A stretch of 9,739 bases of DNA, taken from positions 1 through 9,739 of the forward strand of contig JAYVEG010000260.1 of assembly GCA_043748985.1 (NCBI GenBank). The letters are read 5' to 3'. This DNA comes from JBBROS01 sp043748985. GTDB taxonomy: Bacteria; Pseudomonadota; Alphaproteobacteria; Acetobacterales; Acetobacteraceae. The position numbers and the translations under genes were made by a program. Position 1 is the stretch's first letter; each line of letters begins with the position of its first letter. A model generated the notes under the pieces. The model saw only the letters and a program-made list of their open reading frames with translations. It was not told the DNA's origin and did no database searches. Positions 1-5,376 of the stretch are shown here, piece by piece.

Positions 1-17
1 GGACGCAGGAGGACTCG

Positions 18-392
18 ATGGACCCCACGGATATCGGCCTGTTCCGCCTCGCCGAGCAGCGGCTTGGATGGGTGGATCGGCGCCAACAGTTGCTGGCGCA
101 GAATGTGGCGAACGCAAACACGCCCGGCTATCAGCCGCGCGACCTGGCGCCGTTTTTTGCAGCAATGACTGGGGCATTGTCGCTGACGTCGCCGCTCCAC
201 ATGATGGCGGCGGGACGAAGTGCGGCAGCGGCGCTGTCGCGGCCGGCGGAAAAGGGCATCGCCGGGAACGGCGTTTCAATCGAAGACCAGCTGGGGAAAG
301 TGGCCGATACCTCCGGAATCCAGGAGCTGACGCTGAACCTGCATCGCAGCTACCAGGGCATGCTGCGGACAGCGCTCGGACGGGCGGGCTAG
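18..392 (+). CDS. flgB: Flagellar basal-body rod protein FlgB
   Basis: FlgB is a proximal rod subunit of the flagellar basal body, exported by the flagellar type III apparatus and assembled between FliE and FlgC in the periplasm. The 124-aa product has the usual family length. Residues 26-38 read LAQNVANANTPGY, the N-terminal signature of rod/hook proteins. The C-terminal part (about 85-122) has the amphipathic helix pattern NGVSIEDQLGKVADTSG...LRTALGR that packs in the rod. The start is set by a perfect AGGAGG Shine-Dalgarno at 7-12, five bases before the ATG. This is the only strong Shine-Dalgarno I see in the flagellar set, suggesting a translation entry point near the operon start; the promoter would lie left of the window. 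flgC follows after three bases. No signal peptide, as expected for a type III substrate. Identification is secure. Confidence 0.96.
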   Translation: MDPTDIGLFRLAEQRLGWVDRRQQLLAQNVANANTPGYQPRDLAPFFAAMTGALSLTSPLHMMAAGRSAAAALSRPAEKGIAGNGVSIEDQLGKVADTSGIQELTLNLHRSYQGMLRTALGRAG

Positions 393-395
393 CCA

Positions 396-803
396 ATGGA
401 CATCAGCAAGGCGCTGGCGGTGTCCGCTCGTGGCATGGACGCGCAGACGGCCCGGCTGCGGGTTGTCGCCGAGAATTTGGCGAACCAGGACACCACGGGA
501 TCCACCCCCGGCGCCGAGGCCTACCGGCGCAAGACAGTGACGTTCGAGAGCCGGATGGACCAGGCGCTCGGGATCGAGACGGTTCGCGTCAAGTCGATCG
601 CACCGGACAAAAGCGCGCAGCCGCAGCGGTTCGACCCTTCACACCCGGCGGCCGATGCGGCGGGCTACGTGCGGTCGCCGAACGTGAACAGCTTCATCGA
701 GGTGATGGACATGCGGGAAGCTCAAAGAAGCTACAGCGCCAACCTGAACGTGCTGGAGGCGACACGGAGCATGCTGACGCGGACGATCGAGCTGCTGAAA
801 TGA
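396..803 (+). CDS. flgC: Flagellar basal-body rod protein FlgC
   Basis: FlgC is a second proximal rod subunit, secreted through the flagellar export gate and polymerised next to FlgB. The 135-aa product is typical for the family. Residues 23-35 (VVAENLANQDTTG) are the FlgC version of the rod/hook N-terminal motif. YRRKTVTFE follows at about 43-51, and the family hallmark FDPSHPAADAAGYVRSPNVN spans 79-98. The C-terminal helix MREAQRSYSANLNVLEATRSML closes the coiled-coil rod fold. The start lies three bases after the flgB stop with no clear Shine-Dalgarno, so translation probably depends on ribosomes finishing flgB. The order flgB-flgC-fliE matches the physical order of assembly. Nothing appears truncated. 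Confidence 0.96.
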   Translation: MDISKALAVSARGMDAQTARLRVVAENLANQDTTGSTPGAEAYRRKTVTFESRMDQALGIETVRVKSIAPDKSAQPQRFDPSHPAADAAGYVRSPNVNSFIEVMDMREAQRSYSANLNVLEATRSMLTRTIELLK

Positions 804-855
804 GCCGACCTGCTGAAGGAACGAAAGTCCGCGCGACGCGCGCCGGGAACATGCG

Positions 856-1152
856 ATGACAGGGCCGATCCTGACCGTAACGCCCTCGGGGGCCGCGCAG
901 GCGTACGCCCGCGTGGCAGGCGGCACGGAAGGAGAGAGCGGTTTCGGGGCGGCGCTGGGCCGCGCGCTGGAGGGCGTGGTCCAGGCGGGGCGGGAGGCGG
1001 ATTCGCAATCCGTGAAGGCGATCAACGGAGCAGGCAACTTCACCGAGGTGGCGACGGCCGTGTCGCACGCGGAGCTGGCGCTGCAATCGGCGGTGACGAT
1101 CCGCGACAAGGTCGTGCAGGCCTACCAGGACGTGATGCGGATGCCGATATGA
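856..1152 (+). CDS. fliE: Flagellar hook-basal body complex protein FliE
   Basis: FliE is the adaptor joining the export gate/MS ring to the proximal rod and is the first rod-type substrate exported. The 98-aa product matches the family length. The low-complexity N-terminal half (1-35) is typical. The conserved C-terminal block runs from about 72 to 98, with AELALQSAVTIRDKVVQAYQ followed by DVMRMPI; this is the FliE signature ending in a MxMP(I/V)-like tail. It is separated from flgC by 52 bp, the largest gap in the flagellar cluster, and no strong ribosome binding site precedes the ATG; a weaker GAAGGA lies far upstream at about 815-820. Its TGA overlaps the fliQ ATG in an ATGA (1149-1152), indicating translational coupling. 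Confidence 0.94.
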   Translation: MTGPILTVTPSGAAQAYARVAGGTEGESGFGAALGRALEGVVQAGREADSQSVKAINGAGNFTEVATAVSHAELALQSAVTIRDKVVQAYQDVMRMPI

Positions 1153-1421
1153 CCGAGGCCGATGTGGCCAGCGCCATCCGCGATTCGATGTGGCTGCTGC
1201 TGAAACTCGGCGGACCGTTGCTGATCGCGGCGCTGGTGGTGGGGTTGCTGATCTCGTTGCTGCAGGCGGTGACGCAGATCAACGAGCCGACCCTCGTGTT
1301 CCTGCCGAAGCTGTTGGTGCTGGGGGCAGGCGTGTTGCTGCTCGGGCCGTTCATGGTGGGGCAGCTGGAAGGTTTTGCGCACGGCCTGATGGACCGGCTC
1401 GTGGCGATCGGCGGCCAATGA
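1149..1421 (+). CDS. fliQ: Flagellar export-gate protein FliQ
   Basis: FliQ is a small inner-membrane subunit of the FliPQR gate of the flagellar type III export apparatus, normally four copies per gate. The 90-aa product has the expected two hydrophobic hairpin helices (about 15-38 and 48-72). The polar family motif between them, ISLLQAVTQINEPTLVFLPK, falls at about 35-54. The start overlaps the fliE stop by ATGA, so reinitiation coupling is likely. In many bacteria fliP directly precedes fliQ; here fliE does, and fliP must be elsewhere. The stop (1419-1421) overlaps the first ATG of an unusual three-step repeated junction leading to fliR. Confidence 0.95.
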   Translation: MTEADVASAIRDSMWLLLKLGGPLLIAALVVGLLISLLQAVTQINEPTLVFLPKLLVLGAGVLLLGPFMVGQLEGFAHGLMDRLVAIGGQ

Positions 1422-1457
1422 GCGACGCCCAATGAGCCAACGGCAATGACCGACGCA
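1416..1457 (+). repeat. Three tandem 14-bp copies of an ATGA stop/start junction between fliQ and fliR
   Basis: Units at 1416-1429, 1430-1443 and 1444-1457 each begin CAATGA. Units 1 and 3 agree at 12 of 14 positions; unit 2 is more diverged. Each unit holds an ATGA overlap. The fliQ TGA (1419-1421) overlaps the ATG at 1418. That ATG opens a five-codon ORF, MSDAQ, ending in TGA at 1433-1435, which overlaps the ATG at 1432. This second ATG opens another five-codon ORF, MSQRQ, ending in TGA at 1447-1449, which overlaps the fliR ATG at 1446. Because 14 is not a multiple of three, each step changes frame. The likely origin is slipped-strand duplication of an original fliQ/fliR ATGA junction. A function as a coupling staircase is inference. 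Confidence 0.85.
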
Positions 1458-2216
1458 GAACTGTTGGCCGCGCTGCCGGGCTGGGCGTTCGCATTCGCGT
1501 TGGTGCTGTGCCGCTGCAGCGCCGCAATCATGCTGCTGCCTGGCTTGGGAGAGGTTGATCCGCCGCCGACGATCCGCGCCGGACTGGCGTTGGCCGTTAG
1601 CATGCTGTTGGTGCCGGGAGTTGCAGAGATGGTTCCCGCGGTTCCGGTAGGCTGGGGCGGCGGGGGCATGATCGCGGCAGAGCTCCTCGTGGGCGCGTCG
1701 CTGGGATGGCTGGCACGGTTGCCGGCTCTGGCCTTGTCGATGGCCGGCGCAGTGGCCTCCACGATGATGGGGTTGAGCAGCGTCGTGCAACCCGACCCGG
1801 CGTTGGGCGGACAATCCTCGACAGTGGCAAAGCTGTTCGGGCTGATGGCGCCGGTGCTGGTGTTGTCGACCGGGATGTATGCGTTGCCGTTGCGCGCGTT
1901 GGCGGGAAGCTACCAGCTGTTCCCGCCCGGCGCGGTAATGCCGGCGGGGGCCATTGCGGAATCGATCGAACAGGCAGTGGCGGCGTCGCTGGCACTGGCG
2001 CTGCAGTTGTCGGCGCCGTTCGTGCTGGCCGGGTTGGTGGTGCAGGTGGGGCTGGGCTTGCTCGCCCGGCTGGTGCCACAGCTGCAGGTGTTCACGGTGG
2101 CGGTGCCGGGTCAGATTTTGGGCGGCGTGGTGCTGCTGGGGCTGGTTGCCGCGCCGATGGTGTCGGTGTGGGTGGATGCGACGACGGCGGCGTGGTCGCT
2201 GTTGCCGGGCCACTGA
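1446..2216 (+). CDS. fliR: Flagellar export-gate protein FliR
   Basis: FliR is a single-copy membrane subunit of the flagellar type III export gate, sitting with FliP and FliQ and contacting FlhB. The 256-aa product has the family length and about six hydrophobic helices (roughly 12-34, 44-62, 75-110, 128-148, 178-205 and 222-242). Recognisable family features are the LSAPFVLAGLVVQVGLGLL helix at 188-206, followed by the conserved ARLVPQLQVFTVAVPGQI segment (207-224). The ATG is the third ATGA overlap of the repeated junction after fliQ, so translation is probably coupled. No convincing Shine-Dalgarno precedes it. flhB follows 18 bp downstream. Very high leucine/valine/alanine content and G/C-ending codons match its neighbours. 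Confidence 0.94.
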   Translation: MTDAELLAALPGWAFAFALVLCRCSAAIMLLPGLGEVDPPPTIRAGLALAVSMLLVPGVAEMVPAVPVGWGGGGMIAAELLVGASLGWLARLPALALSMAGAVASTMMGLSSVVQPDPALGGQSSTVAKLFGLMAPVLVLSTGMYALPLRALAGSYQLFPPGAVMPAGAIAESIEQAVAASLALALQLSAPFVLAGLVVQVGLGLLARLVPQLQVFTVAVPGQILGGVVLLGLVAAPMVSVWVDATTAAWSLLPGH

Positions 2217-2234
2217 GCCGGAGCCCCGAGAAAG

Positions 2235-3293
2235 ATGGCCGACGAGGGCGAGGACCGGACACAGGCCCCCAGCGAGCAGCGGCTGGCGCGGGCGCGGGAC
2301 GAAGGGCAGGCGCCGCTGTCGCGCGAAGTGGTGACGGCAAGCGGGCTGGGTGTGGCGGCGCTGCTGTTGGCGCTGGCAGTCCCGGGCATGGCGCGGGGCC
2401 TGGCGCTGCGACTGCGAGAGATGCTGGCGGACCCGGCGATGACGCCCCAGGGCGCGTTGCGGGCGGCAGGGGCGGCCTGGGCGGACGGCGCCGGTCCCGC
2501 CGTGGCGGCGTTGCTGCTGGCAGGGGTGATGGCGGTCCTGCTGCAGACCGGGTTTCTGGTCCACGGGACGGCGATGTTGCCGGATCTCGCGCGCCTGGAT
2601 CCCCGGCGCGGATTGAAGCGCGTCTTCGGATTGGACAATGCCGTCGAGGTGCTGAAGGCGCTGGCGAAGTTGACGGTGCTCGGATGGGCGGTCTGGTCGG
2701 CGATGCAGACCGCCTGGCCGGATGTGCCGGGGTCCCTGCTGTGGACGCCGGACACGCTGGTGGAGCGGATTGGGCGAACGCTGCTGCACGTCCTGTTGCT
2801 GGTGCTGGCGGCGCAATGCGGGATCGCCGTGCTGGATGTGGCGTGGACCCGGTGGCGGTTTGCGCAGCGTCTGCGGATGAGCCGAGAGGATATGAAGCAG
2901 GAGACGAAGGAGGCGGACGGCGACCCGAAGATCAAGGCGCGGCTGCGCCAGCTGCGGATGGCCCGGGCGAAGCGGCGAATGCTGGCGGCGGTGGCGAAAG
3001 CGACGGTCGTGGTGACGAACCCGACGCATTACGCTGTCGCCCTGGCCTATGAGCGCGGCGGCTCTGCGGCGCCGCGGGTCGTGGCGAAGGGGATGGACGA
3101 GGTCGCGGCGCGGATCCGAGAGGCGGCGGAACGGGCGGGGGTTCCGATGGTGGCCAATCCACCCCTGGCGCGGGCCCTCTACCTGGTTCGGCTGGATGCC
3201 GAGGTTCCCGCCGAACACTTCAAGCTGGTGGCCGAGGTGATTGCCTATGTCTGGCGTTTGCGCGGATTGGTGCAGGGGTCGGCACGGTCATGA
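2235..3293 (+). CDS. flhB: Flagellar export switch protein FlhB
   Basis: FlhB is an inner-membrane component of the flagellar type III export apparatus that switches substrate specificity from rod/hook to filament proteins after self-cleavage. The 352-aa product has a short cytosolic start (EDRTQAPSEQRLARARDEGQ, 6-25) typical of the family. Hydrophobic segments follow at about 33-52, 86-110, 144-165 and 182-204, then a charged linker RMSREDMKQETKEADGDPK (214-232). The autocleavage motif NPTHY lies at 262-266, with cleavage expected between N and P. The C-terminal cytosolic domain is complete. GGAG at 2220-2223 is a possible but distant ribosome binding site. It is the last gene of the flagellar cluster; its stop lies only nine bases before the recA LexA box and I see no convincing terminator between. 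Confidence 0.96.
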   Translation: MADEGEDRTQAPSEQRLARARDEGQAPLSREVVTASGLGVAALLLALAVPGMARGLALRLREMLADPAMTPQGALRAAGAAWADGAGPAVAALLLAGVMAVLLQTGFLVHGTAMLPDLARLDPRRGLKRVFGLDNAVEVLKALAKLTVLGWAVWSAMQTAWPDVPGSLLWTPDTLVERIGRTLLHVLLLVLAAQCGIAVLDVAWTRWRFAQRLRMSREDMKQETKEADGDPKIKARLRQLRMARAKRRMLAAVAKATVVVTNPTHYAVALAYERGGSAAPRVVAKGMDEVAARIREAAERAGVPMVANPPLARALYLVRLDAEVPAEHFKLVAEVIAYVWRLRGLVQGSARS

Positions 3294-3302
3294 AGTGTCG
3301 CT

Positions 3303-3317
3303 GTTCGGTTTTTGTTC
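3303..3317 (+). promoter_or_regulatory. LexA (SOS) operator upstream of recA
   Basis: The sequence GTTCGGTTTTTGTTC is an exact match to GTTC-N7-GTTC, the established alphaproteobacterial LexA binding motif. It lies directly before a candidate promoter and about 160 bp before the preferred recA start. This placement supports LexA repression of recA with induction by DNA damage. Confidence 0.82.
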
Positions 3318-3346
3318 TTGTCTGTGGAAAACCTGGAACGTATGGT
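3318..3346 (+). promoter_or_regulatory. Probable recA promoter (sigma-70 type)
   Basis: TTGTCT at 3318-3323 (-35-like) and TATGGT at 3341-3346 (-10-like) are separated by exactly 17 bp. They immediately abut the LexA box, so bound LexA would block RNA polymerase. A transcript would start near 3353, giving a leader of about 125 nt to the preferred recA start, or about 45 nt if the upstream in-frame ATG at 3397 is used. The element assignment is by eye and both hexamers are imperfect. Confidence 0.45.
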
Positions 3347-3477
3347 GATCGCATTCTTAACAAGCCGCGCAGGCGGGAAAACGAAAGTGGGACAATATGG
3401 CCGTGGTCAGCTTGGCAGCCGCCGGATACGATGGACCGCAGAAGCGCAAGGACTCGGGCGCTGAGCAGGGGCCGGAC

Positions 3478-4515
3478 ATGGAAAAGAACAAGGCGCTGGA
3501 CGCGGCGCTGACTCAGATCGAGCGTGCCTTCGGCAAGGGCTCCATCATGCGGATGGGCGCCAAGGCGGGTGATCAGCAGATCCCGACGATCCCGTCAGGT
3601 TCGTTGGGCTTGGACCTGGCGCTGGGCATCGGCGGGTTGCCGCGGGGGCGGATCATCGAGGTCTATGGTCCGGAAAGCTCGGGCAAGACGACCCTCGCGC
3701 TGCATGCGATTGCCGAGGCGCAGCGCCGCGGCGGCACGTGCGCCTTCATCGATGCGGAACACGCGCTGGACCCGATCTATGCGCGTAAGCTCGGGGTGGA
3801 TGTCGATAACCTGCTGCTGAGCCAGCCCGATGGCGGCGAACAGGCGCTCGAGATCTGCGACACGCTGGTGCGGTCGGGCGCCATCGATGTGGTGGTGATC
3901 GACAGCGTCGCAGCTCTGGTGCCTCGGGCAGAGCTCGAGGGCGAGATGGGAGATACGCATGTCGGGCTGCATGCGCGCCTGATGAGCCAGGCGCTGCGGA
4001 AGTTGACCGGCAGCGTCTCGAAATCGAATACGATGCTCATCTTCCTGAACCAGATCCGGTTGAAGATCGGCGTGATGTTCGGTAACCCCGAGACGACGAC
4101 GGGCGGCAATGCGCTCAAGTTCTATGCATCGATCCGACTCGAAATCCGGCGGATCGGGCAGATCAAGGAACGCGAAGAGGTCGTCGGCAACCAGACGCGG
4201 GTGAAGGTGGTGAAGAACAAGCTCGCGCCGCCGTTCCGCCAGGTGGAGTTCGACATCATGTACGGCGAGGGGATCAGCAAGGTCGGCGAGCTGATCGACC
4301 TGGGCGTGAAGGCAGGCGTGGTGGAAAAGTCTGGCGCTTGGTTCAGCTACGACAGCACGCGCATCGGCCAGGGGCGAGAGAACGCAAAGCAATTCCTTCG
4401 CGACCATCCCGAAATGGCGGACTCGATCGAGAAGAAGGTGCGGGACCAGTCGGGCGTCGTGGCCAACACCATGTTGGCGCCGCCGTCCGACGACGACGCC
4501 GATGCGGCAGACTGA
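3478..4515 (+). CDS. recA: Recombinase RecA
   Basis: RecA forms ATP-dependent filaments on single-stranded DNA, catalyses homologous strand exchange and stimulates LexA self-cleavage. With the ATG at 3478 the product is 345 aa, close to the usual length, and begins MEKNKALDAALTQIERAFGK, which aligns with the normal RecA N-terminus. Walker A GPESSGKT is at 64-71, Walker B VVVID at 138-142, DNA-binding loop L2 starts GNPETTTGGN at 202, and the C-terminus is acidic (SDDDADAAD). An in-frame ATG at 3397 would add 27 residues; the intervening codons lack stops and are G/C-ending, so the longer form cannot be excluded. A LexA box and promoter precede it. The deaminase gene follows after 47 bp containing a strong hairpin. 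Confidence 0.97.
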   Translation: MEKNKALDAALTQIERAFGKGSIMRMGAKAGDQQIPTIPSGSLGLDLALGIGGLPRGRIIEVYGPESSGKTTLALHAIAEAQRRGGTCAFIDAEHALDPIYARKLGVDVDNLLLSQPDGGEQALEICDTLVRSGAIDVVVIDSVAALVPRAELEGEMGDTHVGLHARLMSQALRKLTGSVSKSNTMLIFLNQIRLKIGVMFGNPETTTGGNALKFYASIRLEIRRIGQIKEREEVVGNQTRVKVVKNKLAPPFRQVEFDIMYGEGISKVGELIDLGVKAGVVEKSGAWFSYDSTRIGQGRENAKQFLRDHPEMADSIEKKVRDQSGVVANTMLAPPSDDDADAAD

Positions 4516-4529
4516 GTAAATCCGCGCTT

Positions 4530-4561
4530 CCACCGGCGTCCCGGTTCGGGGATGCTGGTGG
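4530..4561 (+). promoter_or_regulatory. 13-bp-stem RNA hairpin between recA and the deaminase gene
   Basis: Bases 4530-4542 pair without mismatch with 4549-4561 around the six-base loop GGTTCG (4543-4548). Two of the thirteen pairs are G-U wobbles (4535/4556 and 4538/4553), so the structure is continuous only in the + strand RNA. There is no T-run after it, so it is not a classical intrinsic terminator. It ends one base before the deaminase ATG at 4563, and its 3' arm contains GGTGG (4557-4561), the nearest purine-rich stretch to that start. Possible roles are processing or attenuation after recA, or masking of the downstream ribosome binding region. Confidence 0.5.
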
Positions 4562-4562
4562 C

Positions 4563-5012
4563 ATGCTCGATGACATCCTCTCTCCCGGGTTGCCCGGCGC
4601 GGTCCCCTTGGTTGCGGCCGACCATGATCTGATCGAAGCGGCGCGAGCCGTGCTTCTGCGGCATTACCGGCCGTTCTGGCATACCGTGGCGGCCGCACTG
4701 CGCGGGCGGGACGGGCGGATCTGGACCGGGGTGCATCTCGGGGCAACGGTGGGGCGACTGGCGATCTGTGCAGAGGCGATCGCCCTGGGTCGCGCGGTGA
4801 TGGATGGGGACGGCACAGTCGAGTGCGCCGTGGCGCTGCGGCATCCGAAGCCGGAGGAAAGCGTGCGGGAGATCGCGATCGTCTCGCCGTGCGGGGCATG
4901 CCGGGAAAATCTGATCGACTACGACGCCGATGCGCTGGTCATCGTCGAAACGGCGGCCGGCCTACGGAAAGTGCCTATCCGATCATTGCTGCCGCTGCCG
5001 TATCGCCGGTGA
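4563..5012 (+). CDS. Cytidine-deaminase-fold zinc hydrolase, atypical substrate loop
   Basis: A 149-aa protein of the small cytidine deaminase superfamily, which uses zinc-activated water to deaminate nucleosides or related amino-heterocycles. The zinc site is complete: C69-A-E71 provides one ligand and the catalytic Glu, and PC110-GA-C113 the other two ligands. The N-terminal segment HTVAAALRGRDGRIWTGVHL resembles the core strand of the fold. In canonical cytidine deaminases the loop before CAE carries the ribose-binding N and E (NVENASY-like). Here it reads GVHLGATVG, so both residues appear replaced (H and G). The substrate is therefore uncertain; blasticidin-deaminase-like or other small-molecule activity is possible. 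The start at 4563 is chosen because a longer reading would overlap recA. It lies between recA and alaS, immediately after a strong hairpin. Confidence 0.85.
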   Translation: MLDDILSPGLPGAVPLVAADHDLIEAARAVLLRHYRPFWHTVAAALRGRDGRIWTGVHLGATVGRLAICAEAIALGRAVMDGDGTVECAVALRHPKPEESVREIAIVSPCGACRENLIDYDADALVIVETAAGLRKVPIRSLLPLPYRR

Positions 5013-5063
5013 CTCCGATGCCAAGGTAGGGGAAAAACACCAGCCCACTGACGTTCATATGGT

Positions 5064-5297
5064 ATGAGCAATTCTCCAAAGAGTTCAGCAAACGAACAGG
5101 CGACGCCGTCGAACGCTGAGAAAGATCCGCATGCCTGGGCAACAGGTGGCGACACCATGACCGACGCGCAGGCAAGCTATCTGAAGACGCCAAGCAATGA
5201 GGCGAACGAGCCGTTCGACGGGACGCAGTCGAAGGCCGGGGCGTCGCTGCGGATCGATGCGCTGCACTACGATACGGGGCGCGGCGAGACCCACTGA
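5064..5297 (+). CDS. Small DUF3072-type protein
   Basis: A 77-aa hydrophilic protein of unknown function. Residues about 21-69 match my recollection of the DUF3072 family pattern: DPHAWATGGDTMTDAQASYL (21-40), where DP..W.TG...MT..Q.SYL is the core, then NEPFDGTQSKAGASLRIDAL (48-67). The acidic/polar N-terminus (MSNSPKSSANEQATPSNAEK) looks disordered. No signal peptide, membrane segment or catalytic motif is visible. The ATG at 5064 has no good Shine-Dalgarno. It sits alone between the deaminase gene (51 bp upstream) and alaS (79 bp downstream), breaking the recA-alaS neighbourhood. Relatives are small proteins of unknown role; I do not propose a function. Confidence 0.75.
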   Translation: MSNSPKSSANEQATPSNAEKDPHAWATGGDTMTDAQASYLKTPSNEANEPFDGTQSKAGASLRIDALHYDTGRGETH

Positions 5298-5319
5298 CCT
5301 TGTCGCCTGGATGACAGCA

Positions 5320-5350
5320 GGTCGCGGCTGCGCTACGCGTGGGCGCGACC
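5320..5350 (+). repeat. Inverted repeat in the alaS leader
   Basis: GGTCGCG (5320-5326) is perfectly inverted as CGCGACC (5344-5350) around a 17-base loop that can itself fold by a short CGC/GCG pairing. It lies 26 bp before the alaS ATG and just after the DUF3072 gene. With no T-run it is a poor terminator; an alaS leader structure or protein-binding palindrome is possible. The GC content here is high enough that a 7-bp arm could occur by chance. Confidence 0.35.
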
Positions 5351-5376
5351 CTCCAATCAGGACATTTCGGCGCCCC

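Noticed and set aside
1706..3052. 448-codon + strand frame overlapping fliR and flhB
   Set aside because: Gly/Ala/Arg repetitive composition in a shifted frame of two real membrane-protein genes.
1122..3218. 698-codon open frame on the - strand opposite fliQ, fliR and flhB
   Set aside because: It is antisense to three well-identified genes, rich in Arg, Gln and His, without any recognisable motif. Such long antisense frames are expected in high-GC DNA with G/C-ending codons.
3278..3313. Possible flhB terminator ending in TTTTT
   Set aside because: Only a weak five-base-pair stem with one wobble can be drawn (GGCAC/GTGTC), and the T-run is the spacer of the LexA box.
4338..4562. 75-codon N-terminal extension of the deaminase overlapping recA
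   Set aside because: It is the shifted frame of the recA 3' end; the deaminase fold begins after 4563.
3595..4899. 434-codon - strand frame opposite recA and the deaminase
   Set aside because: Antisense shadow of recA; no motif, and recA is unmistakable on the + strand.
5197..5376. 60-codon N-terminal extension of AlaRS
   Set aside because: The extra sequence overlaps the DUF3072 gene, is Arg-rich and unlike the family; AlaRS proteins begin right at the ATG at 5377.
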